Of a stretch of 64,000 nt of DNA, positions 19,856 to 29,009 are shown piece after piece. Source of the stretch: Microbacterium aerolatum (GTDB taxonomy: Bacteria > Actinomycetota > Actinomycetes > Actinomycetales > Microbacteriaceae); assembly GCF_007988825.1 (NCBI RefSeq), contig NZ_BJUW01000006.1, positions 123,302 to 187,301 of the forward strand, read 5' to 3'. The notes beneath the pieces are model-generated. The model was not told where the DNA came from. It was given only the letters and a program-made list of their open reading frames with translations, and searched no databases. Each line of letters starts with the position of its first letter. Within the stretch, counting starts at the first letter, position 1. Position numbers and translations under genes: made by a program.

Positions 19856-21064
19856 ATGACGCAGTTCTGGATCGGCGGTTACGGCGCCGACATGGACGGG
19901 GATGCCGGCGGCATCGGCCTGCTCGAAGGAGACGAGGGGCGTGAACCCGCCACCCTCGCCTATCGCGGCGTCGTCGCGGCGGCGGCCTCGCCGTCGTGGC
20001 TTGCGGCGCACCCGAGTCTCGACGTCGTCTATGCCGCACTCGAGGGCTCCGGCACGGTGCAGGCATTCGTGCGGAACGGCCCGTCGACGCTGGTGCCGCT
20101 CGGCGACCCCGTCGAGGCCGGTTCCGGCGTCTGCCATGTCGCCGTCGCCCCGAGCGGCGGCTACCTCGTGGCGAGCTGTTACGGCGACGGACGCGTGGTG
20201 CGCATCGCGCTGGATGCCGGTGGCCGGCCGGGCGCGGCCTCGGCCGGGGATGCCGCGACCGACCCCTACGGGACGGATGCCGGCACCAACCAGCCGCGCG
20301 CGATCGACTTCGCCGAGGTGCTCGCATCGCTCAAGGAACCGCAGCCCGAAGCGCCGCGCACCGGACTGCTGCTGTTCGACGAGGCCCTGGGGCTGAACGC
20401 GACACCCGATCCCGAACCAGAGCCCGAGCCCGTCGAGGCCCCGTCCCGCGCCTCGCATGCGCACGCCGCGGCGTTCCTGCCGGACGGCCGAATCGCGACC
20501 ACCGATCTCGGCTTCGACCTCGTGCGCATCTGGCGTGCTTCGACGGACTCAGCAGCCGGCCGGTCCGGGCTCGTCCTCGACCACCAGGTCGTCCTGCCGC
20601 ACGGCGTCGGCCCGCGGCACATGGTCGTGCACCCGAGCGGCAACCTGCACGTGGTCACCGAGTACTCCTGCGAGGTGTTCACGCTCGCCGCCGGCGCGGA
20701 CGGACGCTGGGCCCTCGCCGCGGCCACGACCGTGAGCCCGGCGGCGCAGGTCGGCATCGACTACCCGTCCGAGCTGTCCCGCTCCCGCGACGGCGAGACG
20801 CTTTACGCCGGCGTTCGCGGCAGCAACACGATCGCCGCCCTGCGTGTGCGCGGCGCGGGCGAGATCGTCGAGCCGTTCGCGCTCGCCGAATCAGGCGTGG
20901 AGTGGCCGCGGCATCACCTCGTGCACGACGGCGCCCTGCTCGTCGCCGGGCAGCGATCGGACGAGATCAGCGTCCTCGACCTCGACGAGCGCACGGGTGC
21001 GCCCCGCGGCATCCGCCACCGCACCGCGGCACCGGCACCCACCAGCATCCTGCTCGCCCGCTGA
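19856..21064 (+). CDS. lactonase family beta-propeller protein (6-phosphogluconolactonase-like)
   Basis: 402 residues with repeated propeller blades of the YbhE/lactonase type; typical blocks are SYLAVSP-like AAHPSLDVVYAAL, HVAVAPSGGYLVASCYGDG, HAAAFLPDGRIATTDLGFD, RHMVVHPSGNLHVVTEYSCE and LSRSRDGETLYAGVRGSNTI. It may hydrolyse 6-phosphogluconolactone or another lactone in the cytoplasm; there is no signal peptide. An acidic Pro/Glu repeat (PDPEPEPEPVEAP) and a segment encoded by a dispersed repeat (ASTDSAAG, 20537-20557) are insertions in surface loops. ATG 19856 is used; GAGGA lies at about 9 nt. The last 22 bases of the gene recur with two changes at 21074-21095. Confidence 0.78.
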   Translation: MTQFWIGGYGADMDGDAGGIGLLEGDEGREPATLAYRGVVAAAASPSWLAAHPSLDVVYAALEGSGTVQAFVRNGPSTLVPLGDPVEAGSGVCHVAVAPSGGYLVASCYGDGRVVRIALDAGGRPGAASAGDAATDPYGTDAGTNQPRAIDFAEVLASLKEPQPEAPRTGLLLFDEALGLNATPDPEPEPEPVEAPSRASHAHAAAFLPDGRIATTDLGFDLVRIWRASTDSAAGRSGLVLDHQVVLPHGVGPRHMVVHPSGNLHVVTEYSCEVFTLAAGADGRWALAAATTVSPAAQVGIDYPSELSRSRDGETLYAGVRGSNTIAALRVRGAGEIVEPFALAESGVEWPRHHLVHDGALLVAGQRSDEISVLDLDERTGAPRGIRHRTAAPAPTSILLAR

Positions 21065-21204
21065 TCTTGCGGGCGCCAGCATCCTGCCCGTCCGCTGTCC
21101 ACCCCGCGCACAACTTCGGATCCGGCCGCCGACACGCCGCGGCATCCGCCTCCGGCCCGGCGTTTCCGCTGCGAGGTCCGAAGTCGTGCACGCGACGCGC
21201 GCGC

Positions 21205-21675
21205 TCACTCCGCCGCCGGCGACCCCGTCCACCTGATCGGCCCCGAGCCCTCCAGGCCGAGCACGTCACCGGGGTTCTGAAGTCCGCAGGAGGTCAGGCT
21301 CAGGCAGCCGCATCCGATGCATCCGTCCAGATCTCCGCGCAGGTGCTCGAGCTGGCGGATGCGGGCGTCGAGCTCGTCGCGCCACCGCTGGGACAGACGT
21401 GCCCAATCCTTCTTGGTCGGCGTGCGCCCGTCAGGCAGAGAGTCGAGAGCCGAGCGGATGTCCTTGAGCGGGATGCCGACCCGCTGCGACACCCGGATGA
21501 ACGCCACCCGGCGCAGCGCGTCGCGGCGATAGCGGCGCTGGTTGCCGTCCGTGCGCTCGGAATCGATCAGTCCGTTGCGTTCGTAGAAGTGCAGGGCGGA
21601 TGCGGCGACGCCACTGCGCCGCGACAGTTCACCGATCGTGATGCGACGGTCCTTGTCGCCCTCGAGCTGCGGCAT
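21205..21675 (-). CDS. soxR: redox-sensitive MerR-family regulator SoxR
   Basis: 156 residues: a MerR DNA-binding domain (ITIGELSRRSGVAASALHFYE) and a dimerisation helix, then the [2Fe-2S] ligands Cys119, Cys122, Cys124 and Cys130 in the exact SoxR pattern C-x2-C-x-C-x5-C. SoxR proteins switch on target promoters when redox-cycling compounds oxidise the cluster. The ATG at 21675 has GGAGGAG at 6 nt; the longer frame to 21792 runs through the divergent gene and is not real. A textbook SoxR box lies between this gene and the divergent MFS exporter. Confidence 0.95.
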   Translation of the reverse strand: MPQLEGDKDRRITIGELSRRSGVAASALHFYERNGLIDSERTDGNQRRYRRDALRRVAFIRVSQRVGIPLKDIRSALDSLPDGRTPTKKDWARLSQRWRDELDARIRQLEHLRGDLDGCIGCGCLSLTSCGLQNPGDVLGLEGSGPIRWTGSPAAE

Positions 21676-21698
21676 GGTGTCTCCTCCGATCGTCGGAC

Positions 21699-21736
21699 TT
21701 GACCTCAACCATAGTTGAGGTCCTAGCTTCATCCTC
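21699..21736 (+). promoter_or_regulatory. SoxR-controlled promoter of the MFS exporter
   Basis: TTGACC (21699-21704) and TAGCTT (21724-21729) are separated by 19 bp, the stretched spacing of MerR-type promoters. The spacer holds the perfect inverted repeat GACCTCAAC-CATA-GTTGAGGTC (21701-21722), close to the known SoxR box. The predicted start of transcription falls at the ATG itself, so the mRNA should be leaderless. Confidence 0.88.
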
Positions 21737-23131
21737 ATGACAACGGACACGGGTGAGGTGCGGACGCCGCAGGGCATCGCGCCGGGAATCATGAGCGGCG
21801 CCTACGCATGGATCACGATCGGCGCGTGCGCGCTCGTCTTCCTCGGGGCGTTCGAATCGCTGGCGGTGACGACCGTGATGCCCGTGGTGAGCGCCGATCT
21901 CGAAGGCGAGCGACTGTACGCGCTCGCCTTCGCCGGGCCGCTGGCCACCGGAGTCATCGGCATGGTCGGCGCCGGCAACTGGGCTGACCGTCGCGGACCC
22001 ACGGCTCCGCTGTACACGTCCGTCGCCGTCTTCGTCATCGGCCTGCTCATCGCGGGACTCGCGCCCACCATGGAGATCCTGGTGGTCGGCCGGTTCATCC
22101 AAGGGCTCGGCAGCGGCGCGCTGACCGTCGCGCTCTACGTCGTCGTCGCGCGGGTGTACCCGCAGCGACTCCATCCGGCGATCTTCGCCGGATTCGCCGC
22201 AGCGTGGGTCGTGCCCTCACTGATCGGGCCGACTGTCGCCGGTGTGGTGACCGAGCTCTTCAGCTGGCACTGGGTGTTCCTCGGCGTCGTCGTGCTGGTG
22301 CTGGCGGCGCTGCTCATGGTCATCCCGGCGCTGCGAGGGCTCGAGCGCGGCGGCGCGGGACGCGCCGCGCCGTGGGCCTTCGGGCGACTCGGATGGGCGG
22401 CGCTGGCCTCGATCGCCGTGCTCGCGCTGAACCTCGTCGCTGACCTTCCGGCCGTGGGGCCGGCGCTGGCCGCCGTCGCCGTCGTCGTCGCCCTGGTCGC
22501 GGTGCGTCCGCTGGTGCCGAGGAGAACCTTGCGCGCGCGACGCGGGCTCCCTGCCGCCATCCTCGTCCGCGGCGCTCTCGCAGCAGGCTTCTTCGCAACG
22601 CAGATCTATCTGCCGTACCTGCTCACGGGCGCCTACGGCTTCACCCCGACGCTCGCGGGTCTCGCTCTGACCGGCGGCGCCTTGGCGTGGTCCGGGGCCT
22701 CCATCGTGCAAGGGAAGCTGGGCATGCGGCTCGCCAGCGAACGCGCCGTGCGCATCGGCACCGTCCTCGTACTGACCGGCGTCACTGCGGTGCTCACGAC
22801 CGCGCTGCTCGAACTCTCTCCGCTCGTGGTGGTGGCCGCATGGGTGCTCGCCGGTGGCGGAATGGGGCTGGCGAGCCCGCGGCTGAGCGCGTTGACGCTT
22901 GCGATGTCGGCACCGGACGACCAGGGGTTCAACAGCGCCGCAATGACGGTCGCCGACTCGTTCGGTACCGCCTTGGCGCTGGCGGTCACCGGCGTGCTCT
23001 TCGCGGCGCTCGCGGCAGGGGGTTTCGCGTTCGTCGCGGTGTTCGCACTGGCCGCGCTGCTCGCGGCGGCGGCGGTCGTCCTGGCACCCAGGGTGAAGTC
23101 CGGTCCGGATACGGCGCCTCCGCTCTCCTGA
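21737..23131 (+). CDS. MFS exporter under SoxR control
   Basis: 464 residues with 13-14 hydrophobic helices; the loop motif between helices 2 and 3 is GNWADRRG, and the helix-5 region reads VVPSLIGPTVAGVV, a motif C-type antiporter signature. It is therefore most likely a proton-driven drug or metabolite exporter. Control by the neighbouring SoxR suggests that it removes redox-active compounds; the substrate is unknown. No Shine-Dalgarno sequence is present, in keeping with the leaderless promoter. Similar SoxR-exporter pairs are known in Streptomyces. Confidence 0.88.
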   Translation: MTTDTGEVRTPQGIAPGIMSGAYAWITIGACALVFLGAFESLAVTTVMPVVSADLEGERLYALAFAGPLATGVIGMVGAGNWADRRGPTAPLYTSVAVFVIGLLIAGLAPTMEILVVGRFIQGLGSGALTVALYVVVARVYPQRLHPAIFAGFAAAWVVPSLIGPTVAGVVTELFSWHWVFLGVVVLVLAALLMVIPALRGLERGGAGRAAPWAFGRLGWAALASIAVLALNLVADLPAVGPALAAVAVVVALVAVRPLVPRRTLRARRGLPAAILVRGALAAGFFATQIYLPYLLTGAYGFTPTLAGLALTGGALAWSGASIVQGKLGMRLASERAVRIGTVLVLTGVTAVLTTALLELSPLVVVAAWVLAGGGMGLASPRLSALTLAMSAPDDQGFNSAAMTVADSFGTALALAVTGVLFAALAAGGFAFVAVFALAALLAAAAVVLAPRVKSGPDTAPPLS

Positions 23132-23255
23132 GTTGTGCGGGAATCGACGGGCAGGATCTTCACGAACGAGATCGCAGGGGGAACAAACCCCGTGACACAC
23201 GGTTTCACTTCGGGAAGACTGGCTCTCCCACGTCCGACCGGAAGAAGGCGTCACC

Positions 23256-24680
23256 ATGTCGACAGACGAATACGACCTGATCGTCCTGGGCGGAGGGCCG
23301 GTGGGCGAGAACGTCGCCGACCGTGCCGTGCAAGCCGGCCTCACCGCAGTCATCGTCGAGAGCGAGCTCGTCGGCGGCGAATGCTCGTACTGGGCGTGCA
23401 TGCCGTCGAAGGCGCTGCTGCGCTCGGCCCAGGCGCTGCGCGCGGCGCAGCACGTCGCCGGCGCGGCCGAGGCGGTGACAGGGCCGCTCGACGTGCGCGC
23501 CGTTCTCGCCCGCCGCAACTCCTTCACGAGCGACTGGTCCGACGACGGCCAGGTCGCCTGGCTCGACTCCGCCGGCATCGACCTGGTGCGCGGACACGGC
23601 CGCCTCAGCGGCGAACGCGAGGTGACGGTCACGGATGCCGACGGCGCCGCCCGCGTCCTGAAGGCGCGCCACGCGGTCGCCGTAAGCACCGGCACGGATG
23701 CCACGATTCCGCCGATCGACGGACTGAGGGATGCCGCGCCCTGGACGAGCCGCGAGGCGACGAGCGCGCAGGAGATCCCGGCATCCCTCGCCATCATCGG
23801 CGGAGGCGTCGTCGGCGTCGAGATGGCCACGGCCTACTCGGGACTCGGCTCCGCCGTGACGCTCATCGCGCGCGGCGAGCTGCTCTCCGGCATGGACCCG
23901 TTCGCCGGCGAACTCGTCGCGGAGGGTCTGCGCACACAGGGCGTCGATGTGCGCACTCACACTGCCACGACCCGCGTGCGGCGCGACGGCGACGGCGTGA
24001 CGATCACGATCGGCGACAACGAGGAGATCGTCGCGGCCGAGGTGCTCGCCGCGACCGGTCGCACCCCGCGCAGCGGAGACATCGGCCTCGAGACGGTCGG
24101 GCTGGAACCGGGGAAGTCGATCGAGACCGACGACACCCTGCTGGTGCCGGGCACCGACTGGCTGTACGCGGTCGGCGACGTGAACGGGCGCGTGCTGCTC
24201 ACCCACCAGGGCAAGTACCAGGCGCGCGCCGCCGGTGACGTGATCGCGGCCCGCGCGAAGGGCGAGGACGTCGACGACGGCTCGTGGGGCCGGCACGTCG
24301 CGACCGCCGATCACGCCGCGGTCCCGCAGGTCGTGTTCGCAGAACCCGAGGTCGCATCGGTCGGCCTGAGCGCACAGGCGGCCGAGGATGCCGGATACAC
24401 GACGCGCGTGGTCGACTACGACCTCGGCTCCGTCGCCGGTGCGAGCCTGCGTGAGGACGGCTACAGCGGAAAGGCGCGCATGATCGTCGACACCGATCGC
24501 GACGTCATCCTCGGCGTCACGTTCGTCGGTCCCGACGTCGCGGACCTGCTCCACGCGGCGACCATCGCGGTCGTCGGCGAGGTGCCTATCGCACGACTGT
24601 GGCACGCGGTGCCCTCCTACCCGACCGTCAGCGAGATCTGGCTGCGGATGCTCGAGGCTTACGGCCGCGACTCGGCGTGA
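23256..24680 (+). CDS. FAD-dependent pyridine nucleotide-disulfide oxidoreductase
   Basis: 474 residues of the lipoamide dehydrogenase / mercuric reductase class. FAD motif LIVLGGGPVGENVADRA, redox-active pair GGECSYWACMPSKAL (CX4C spacing), NAD(P) motif IIGGGVVGVEMA, FAD-phosphate motif WLYAVGDVNGRVLLTHQGKY. The C-terminus lacks the His-Pro-Thr motif of true lipoamide dehydrogenase (AVPSYPTVSE is present instead), so the disulfide substrate is unclear. There is no extra N-terminal mercury domain. It stands alone between the exporter and the DUF427 gene; AAGAAGG stands about 8 nt before the ATG. Confidence 0.85.
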   Translation: MSTDEYDLIVLGGGPVGENVADRAVQAGLTAVIVESELVGGECSYWACMPSKALLRSAQALRAAQHVAGAAEAVTGPLDVRAVLARRNSFTSDWSDDGQVAWLDSAGIDLVRGHGRLSGEREVTVTDADGAARVLKARHAVAVSTGTDATIPPIDGLRDAAPWTSREATSAQEIPASLAIIGGGVVGVEMATAYSGLGSAVTLIARGELLSGMDPFAGELVAEGLRTQGVDVRTHTATTRVRRDGDGVTITIGDNEEIVAAEVLAATGRTPRSGDIGLETVGLEPGKSIETDDTLLVPGTDWLYAVGDVNGRVLLTHQGKYQARAAGDVIAARAKGEDVDDGSWGRHVATADHAAVPQVVFAEPEVASVGLSAQAAEDAGYTTRVVDYDLGSVAGASLREDGYSGKARMIVDTDRDVILGVTFVGPDVADLLHAATIAVVGEVPIARLWHAVPSYPTVSEIWLRMLEAYGRDSA

Positions 24681-24797
24681 GCCCCATCCGGTCGCGGCAC
24701 TGCTCCGAACACCTGATGTGTGTCAACGCCCGCTGAATCCGCCCCGCATGTCCGAGGCATCCCATACGCTCGAAACCGAATCCGAGGAGGCATCACC

Positions 24798-25100
24798 ATG
24801 AAGGCTGTACTCGCAGGAACCGTCATCGCCGAGGCCGACGACAGCGACCTCATCCCGATCGAGGGCAATTGGTACTTCCCGTTGTCGTCCGTGAAGGAGG
24901 GCGTACTCGTCGAGAGCCCTACCCCGTACACGTGCCCCTGGAAGGGCGAGGCGCAGTACTACTCCGCTGTCGTCGACGGCGAGACCCACGTCGATGCGGC
25001 ATGGGGCTACCCGAATCCGTACGCGACGGCGTTCGAGCGACTCGGCAAGGACATCTCCGGGCACATCGCGTTCTCGCCCGACGTGGAGGTCGGACCATAG
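24798..25100 (+). CDS. DUF427 domain protein
   Basis: 100 residues. The family features are the N-terminal AVLAGTVIAEADDSDL, the EGNWYFP segment and PYTCPWKGEAQYYS with its conserved Trp and Cys, then AAWGYPNPY. DUF427 proteins form a small beta-barrel; their biochemical role is not settled. GAGGAGG lies 9 nt before the ATG, and TACGCT (about 24762) can be the -10. It ends 25 bp before the betaine ABC importer and may be transcribed with it. Confidence 0.85.
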   Translation: MKAVLAGTVIAEADDSDLIPIEGNWYFPLSSVKEGVLVESPTPYTCPWKGEAQYYSAVVDGETHVDAAWGYPNPYATAFERLGKDISGHIAFSPDVEVGP

Positions 25101-25125
25101 CCCGAACGAAGGGACCCGCCCGCGC

Positions 25126-25968
25126 ATGATCGAGTTCCGCTCGGCATCCAAACGATTCCCCGACGGCACGCTCGCCGTCGAGGACTTCAGCCTCGTGCTG
25201 CCCTCGCGCAAGACGACCGTGTTCGTCGGGTCGTCCGGCAGCGGCAAGACGACGCTGCTGCGCATGATCAACCGCATGGTCGAGCCGACCGGCGGCGACG
25301 TCGAGATCGACGGCGAGAGCGTGCTCGGTAAGAACCCGGTGACCCTGCGCCGCAGCATCGGCTACGTCATGCAGAACTCCGGGCTCATGCCGCACTTCTC
25401 GGTCATCGACAACGTCGCGACCGTGCTGCGCCTGAACGGCACGCCGAAGAAGCGGGCGCACGAGCGCGCTCTCGACCTGATCGACACCGTCGGACTCGAC
25501 CGCGCACTCGCCGACCGCTACCCGAGCCAGCTCTCCGGCGGCCAGCAGCAGCGCGTCGGCGTGGCCAGAGGCCTGGCAGCCGACCCGAACATCCTCCTGA
25601 TGGACGAGCCGTTCGGTGCCGTCGACCCCATCGTGCGGGCCGACCTGCAGCAGGAGCTCATCCGGCTGCAGCGCGAGCTCGACAAGACCGTCGTGTTCGT
25701 CACGCACGACATCGACGAGGCGTTCCTGCTCGGCGATCAGGTGGTCATCCTCGACAAGGCCGCGCGCATCAAGCAGGTCGGCAGCCCGAGCGAGATCATC
25801 GAGAACCCCGCCGACGACTTCGTCTCCGCCTTCATCGGCGCCGAGCGCGGCCGCCGTGCGCTGCGCATCAAGGACACCCCGCGCGGCCGCGTCGTCGTCG
25901 ACTCCGAGGGGCGCACCCAGGGGGCGCTGCTGGATGACACGGCCGACGTGGTCGGGGACGGCGGGTGA
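25126..25968 (+). CDS. betaine/choline ABC importer, ATP-binding subunit (OpuC/OsmV type)
   Basis: 280 residues. Walker A VGSSGSGKTT, Q-loop QNSGLMPH, signature LSGGQQQRVGVARGL, Walker B ILLMDEPFGAVDP and the switch His in VTHDIDEAF identify a quaternary-amine uptake ATPase. There is no full CBS domain; the C-terminal 60 residues are short and charged. It is followed after 1 bp by permease 1, permease 2 and the binding protein, the order of a classical four-gene OpuC system, used for osmoprotection. It is distinct from the second importer at 47792-51028. Confidence 0.92.
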   Translation: MIEFRSASKRFPDGTLAVEDFSLVLPSRKTTVFVGSSGSGKTTLLRMINRMVEPTGGDVEIDGESVLGKNPVTLRRSIGYVMQNSGLMPHFSVIDNVATVLRLNGTPKKRAHERALDLIDTVGLDRALADRYPSQLSGGQQQRVGVARGLAADPNILLMDEPFGAVDPIVRADLQQELIRLQRELDKTVVFVTHDIDEAFLLGDQVVILDKAARIKQVGSPSEIIENPADDFVSAFIGAERGRRALRIKDTPRGRVVVDSEGRTQGALLDDTADVVGDGG

Positions 25969-25969
25969 T

Positions 25970-26653
25970 GTGAACTGGGTCACCGACAACCTCGATCTGA
26001 TCCTCGAGCTCACCCTCGTGCACCTGCGCCAGAGTGCGATCGCGATCGTGCTCGGCTTCGTCCTGTCGCTGCCCCTGGGGTGGATCGCCTGGCGGTACCG
26101 GCTCGTGCGGGGCCCGGTCATCGTGCTCACCGGGCTGCTCTACACGATCCCCTCGCTGGCGCTGCTCATCCTGCTTCCCTCTGTGGTCGGCTACTCCGCC
26201 CGCAGCGAGGCCAACCTCGTCGTGGGGCTCACGATCTACGCCGTCGCGATCCTCGTGCGCTCGGTCGCCGACGGCCTCGACTCGGTGGACCCTGACGTGC
26301 GACAGGCCGCCTCGGCGGTGGGCTACGGCGGCGGCCGGAGGTTCTGGACGGTCGACCTCCCCCTCGCCGGCCCCGTGATCCTCGCCGGCCTCCGCGTCGC
26401 AGCGGTGAGCACCATCTCGCTCGCCACGGTGGGCATCCTCGTCGGTGTCACCAACCTCGGCTACCTGTTCACGAACGGGCTGCAGCGCCGCATCATCCCC
26501 GAGGTGCTCGCGGGCGTCCTCGCGGTCGTCGTCATCGCACTGATCATCGACCTGCTGCTCCTGCTCGCCGGTCGCGCGATCATGCCGTGGACGCGCAGCG
26601 CCGGTGTGAAGAGCACGCGTCGCCGGGTCCTCCCGATGAGGGCGGCCGCATGA
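25970..26653 (+). CDS. betaine/choline ABC importer, permease 1
   Basis: 227 residues with five to six helices and the EAA-type loop (DPDVRQAASAVGYGGGRRFW) that docks on the ATPase. The start is GTG 25970, one base after the ATPase stop; the reading frame is open further upstream but only as a shadow of the ATPase. GGCGGG at 4-8 nt is a weak ribosome site, which suggests translational coupling. The stop overlaps permease 2 as ATGA. Confidence 0.9.
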   Translation: MNWVTDNLDLILELTLVHLRQSAIAIVLGFVLSLPLGWIAWRYRLVRGPVIVLTGLLYTIPSLALLILLPSVVGYSARSEANLVVGLTIYAVAILVRSVADGLDSVDPDVRQAASAVGYGGGRRFWTVDLPLAGPVILAGLRVAAVSTISLATVGILVGVTNLGYLFTNGLQRRIIPEVLAGVLAVVVIALIIDLLLLLAGRAIMPWTRSAGVKSTRRRVLPMRAAA

Positions 26654-27387
26654 ACCTGTTCGCCGACGCCCTCGCCTGGCTGTTCTCCCCGGAACGGCTG
26701 GAGGGGCAGTACGCGCTGCCCGTCCTGCTCGGCCAGCACCTGTTCTACACCGTCGTCTCGGTACTGATCGCCGCGCTGATCGCCGTCCCGATCGGCTGGC
26801 TCATCGGGCACACCGGCCGCGGGCGCGAAGTCGCCGTCGCCGTCTCGGGTGCCGCGCGCGCAGTGCCGTCGTTCGGTCTGATGGTGCTGCTCGTGCTGCT
26901 GCTGGGCGTGCTGCGCGTGCCCGAGGCCGCCACCATCACGTTCGTGCTGCTCGCGATCCCGTCCCTGCTCGCCGGTGCATACACCGGACTCGAGGCGATC
27001 GACCGCCACGTGATCGACGCCGCGCGCGCCACCGGCATGACCCAGTGGCAGGTGTTCTGGAAGGTCGAGGTGCCGCTCGGCATGCCGCTGCTGGTCGGCG
27101 GCCTCCGCTCGGCCACACTGCAGGTCATCGCCACGGTCACCATCGCCGCCTACGTCAATCTCGGCGGACTCGGCTGGCCGATCATCCAGGGCATTCCGCT
27201 GCAGCGCTTCGACCAGGTGCTCGGCGGCGCGATCCTCGTCGCCGTCCTCGCCCTCATCGCCGACCTGCTGCTCGCCCTCGCGCAGCGTGCCGCGGTTCCC
27301 GCCGGCATCCGGGTCGCCAAGCCCGGCAGCCCCGCACCGCGCGCGGCCCGCCGCGCGGCATCCGCCACAGCCACAGCATCCGCCTGA
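26650..27387 (+). CDS. betaine/choline ABC importer, permease 2
   Basis: 245 residues, about six helices, with the docking loop DRHVIDAARATGMTQWQVFW and the conserved end of the transmembrane domain AYVNLGGLGWPIIQGI. It pairs with permease 1 as a heterodimer. The start overlaps the permease 1 stop (ATGA). The last 25 residues are Ala/Arg-rich and look like a loose cytoplasmic tail. Confidence 0.9.
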   Translation: MNLFADALAWLFSPERLEGQYALPVLLGQHLFYTVVSVLIAALIAVPIGWLIGHTGRGREVAVAVSGAARAVPSFGLMVLLVLLLGVLRVPEAATITFVLLAIPSLLAGAYTGLEAIDRHVIDAARATGMTQWQVFWKVEVPLGMPLLVGGLRSATLQVIATVTIAAYVNLGGLGWPIIQGIPLQRFDQVLGGAILVAVLALIADLLLALAQRAAVPAGIRVAKPGSPAPRAARRAASATATASA

Positions 27388-27409
27388 CTTCCCACCAGAG
27401 AGGAACACC

Positions 27410-28333
27410 ATGTTCACCGCACGCAAGTCACGCCTCGCCCTCGCGACCGGAGTCGCACTCGCAGCCGGCCTCGCGCTCGCCGGCTGCGCGAGCAGCAATC
27501 CGCTGGACGCGCCCACCGACGACACCGCAGGAGAGGGCGGCTCCGACACGATCGTCGTCGGCTCACAGGCGTACTACTCGAACGAGATCATCGCCGAGAT
27601 CTACGCGCAGGCGCTCGAGGGCGCCGGCTTCACGGTCGACCGCCAGTTCAACATCGGGCAGCGCGACGCATACATCCCCGACGTCGAGTCCGGCGCGATC
27701 GACCTGTTCCCGGAGTACACCGGCAACCTGCTGGAGTTCTACGACGACGCCGCTGACGCCACGAGCCCCGACGACGTCTACGCCGCGCTGCAGGACGCGC
27801 TGCCGGAGGGACTCACGGCCCTCGACTACGCCGAGGCCAGCGACCAGGACACCTACACGGTCACCCAGGAGTTCGCCGATGCGAACAGCCTCACCTCGAT
27901 CGCCGATCTCGCGAACGTCGAGGGCACTGTCACGCTCGGCGGTGCGCCCGAGCTGGAGCAGCGTCCGTACGGTCCCGCCGGTGCCAAGGAGGTCTACGGG
28001 CTCGATCTCGCGTTCTCGGCGACCGGCGACACCACCTTCGAGTCCCTGATCGCCGGCGAGATCCAGGTGGCAGACATCTACTCCGCCGATCCGCGATTCC
28101 AGACCGAGGACATCGTCGCGCTGGAAGACCCCGAGAGCCTGATCCTCGCCTCGAACGTCGTGCCGATCGCCTCCAGCGACATCGCCGACGAGATCGCCGA
28201 CGTCATCAACGCCGTGAGCGCCGAGCTGTCGGTCGACGACCTTGTCGCACTCGGCGTGCAGAGCACGGTGGACCAGATGTCGTCCGAGGACATCGCCACC
28301 GAATGGCTGGCCGAGAAGGGCCTCGTCGAGTAA
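27410..28333 (+). CDS. betaine/choline-binding lipoprotein (OpuCC/ProX type)
   Basis: 307 residues. A lipoprotein signal peptide ends in LALAGC, with the acylated Cys at about residue 27. The mature part is a glycine-betaine type binding domain (IVVGSQAYYSNEIIAEIYAQ; DLFPEYTGNLLEFY; GPAGAKEVYGL), which captures quaternary amines outside the membrane and hands them to the two permeases. AGAGAGGAAC lies 5 nt before the ATG. I see no strong terminator after it. Confidence 0.92.
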   Translation: MFTARKSRLALATGVALAAGLALAGCASSNPLDAPTDDTAGEGGSDTIVVGSQAYYSNEIIAEIYAQALEGAGFTVDRQFNIGQRDAYIPDVESGAIDLFPEYTGNLLEFYDDAADATSPDDVYAALQDALPEGLTALDYAEASDQDTYTVTQEFADANSLTSIADLANVEGTVTLGGAPELEQRPYGPAGAKEVYGLDLAFSATGDTTFESLIAGEIQVADIYSADPRFQTEDIVALEDPESLILASNVVPIASSDIADEIADVINAVSAELSVDDLVALGVQSTVDQMSSEDIATEWLAEKGLVE

Positions 28334-28346
28334 GGACCGGATCCAC

Positions 28347-29009
28347 GTGGCTTCGGACAGGAAGCGCCGGCGAGCGGCGAAGAAGGTCAAGCCCGGCGAC
28401 GGGCACGCTCTCCGGCGCTTCCGCTGGTGGCAGCTGTTCTCGCGCGCGCTGTTCCACACCCGAATCGTCGAGGAGGATGCGCTGCCGCACACGTGGTCCG
28501 TCGACGTCCGGCTCTGGGGCGATTCGAACGGTGAAGTGATCGCGCAGCTCTACCGGGACGGCGTGAACGTGGCGGTGTCGAAGCTTCCCGCCGCATTCGC
28601 GGCGCCGGGCGGGACGATCGAGGTCGTCGCGAGCGGGTACGGCTTGAAGCGATGCCACTTCATCGCCGCAGACGGCTCCGAGACGCAACTGTCACCGGAC
28701 CGAGCATCGGCCGAAGGGCGCCGCGCCCGGCTGGATCGTGAGCACCCCACGACGGGGCGCGCGATCGGTGCGGTGTCGTTCATCGTGCTCGGCGTGGCGG
28801 TCGTGCTCGGCATCCCGCAGATCGTCGAGCAGATCACGCACATCCCATGGGTCTCCGAGAACATCGGCGAGTTCACGTCACCCGTCCAGCTCCCTGCGTG
28901 GGCGAACATCTCGCTGCTGGTGGCGACCCTCCTGGCCAGCACCGAGCGGGCCCTTCGTCTACGCAACCACTGGCTGCTCGACGGCGGGCTGTTCGACGGC
29001 GATCTCTAG
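28347..29009 (+). CDS. membrane protein of unknown function
   Basis: 220 residues I do not recognise. A Lys/Arg-rich start (about 20 basic residues of the first 30) leads into a soluble beta-rich part (VDVRLWGDSNGEVIAQLYRD) and two hydrophobic helices at about 133-155 and 188-205. The start GTG 28347 lies 14 bp after the binding-protein stop, so it may be an extra gene of the importer operon or an independent gene. Its stop codon lies in the palindrome CTAG shared with the stop of the converging AI-2E gene. Confidence 0.65.
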   Translation: MASDRKRRRAAKKVKPGDGHALRRFRWWQLFSRALFHTRIVEEDALPHTWSVDVRLWGDSNGEVIAQLYRDGVNVAVSKLPAAFAAPGGTIEVVASGYGLKRCHFIAADGSETQLSPDRASAEGRRARLDREHPTTGRAIGAVSFIVLGVAVVLGIPQIVEQITHIPWVSENIGEFTSPVQLPAWANISLLVATLLASTERALRLRNHWLLDGGLFDGDL

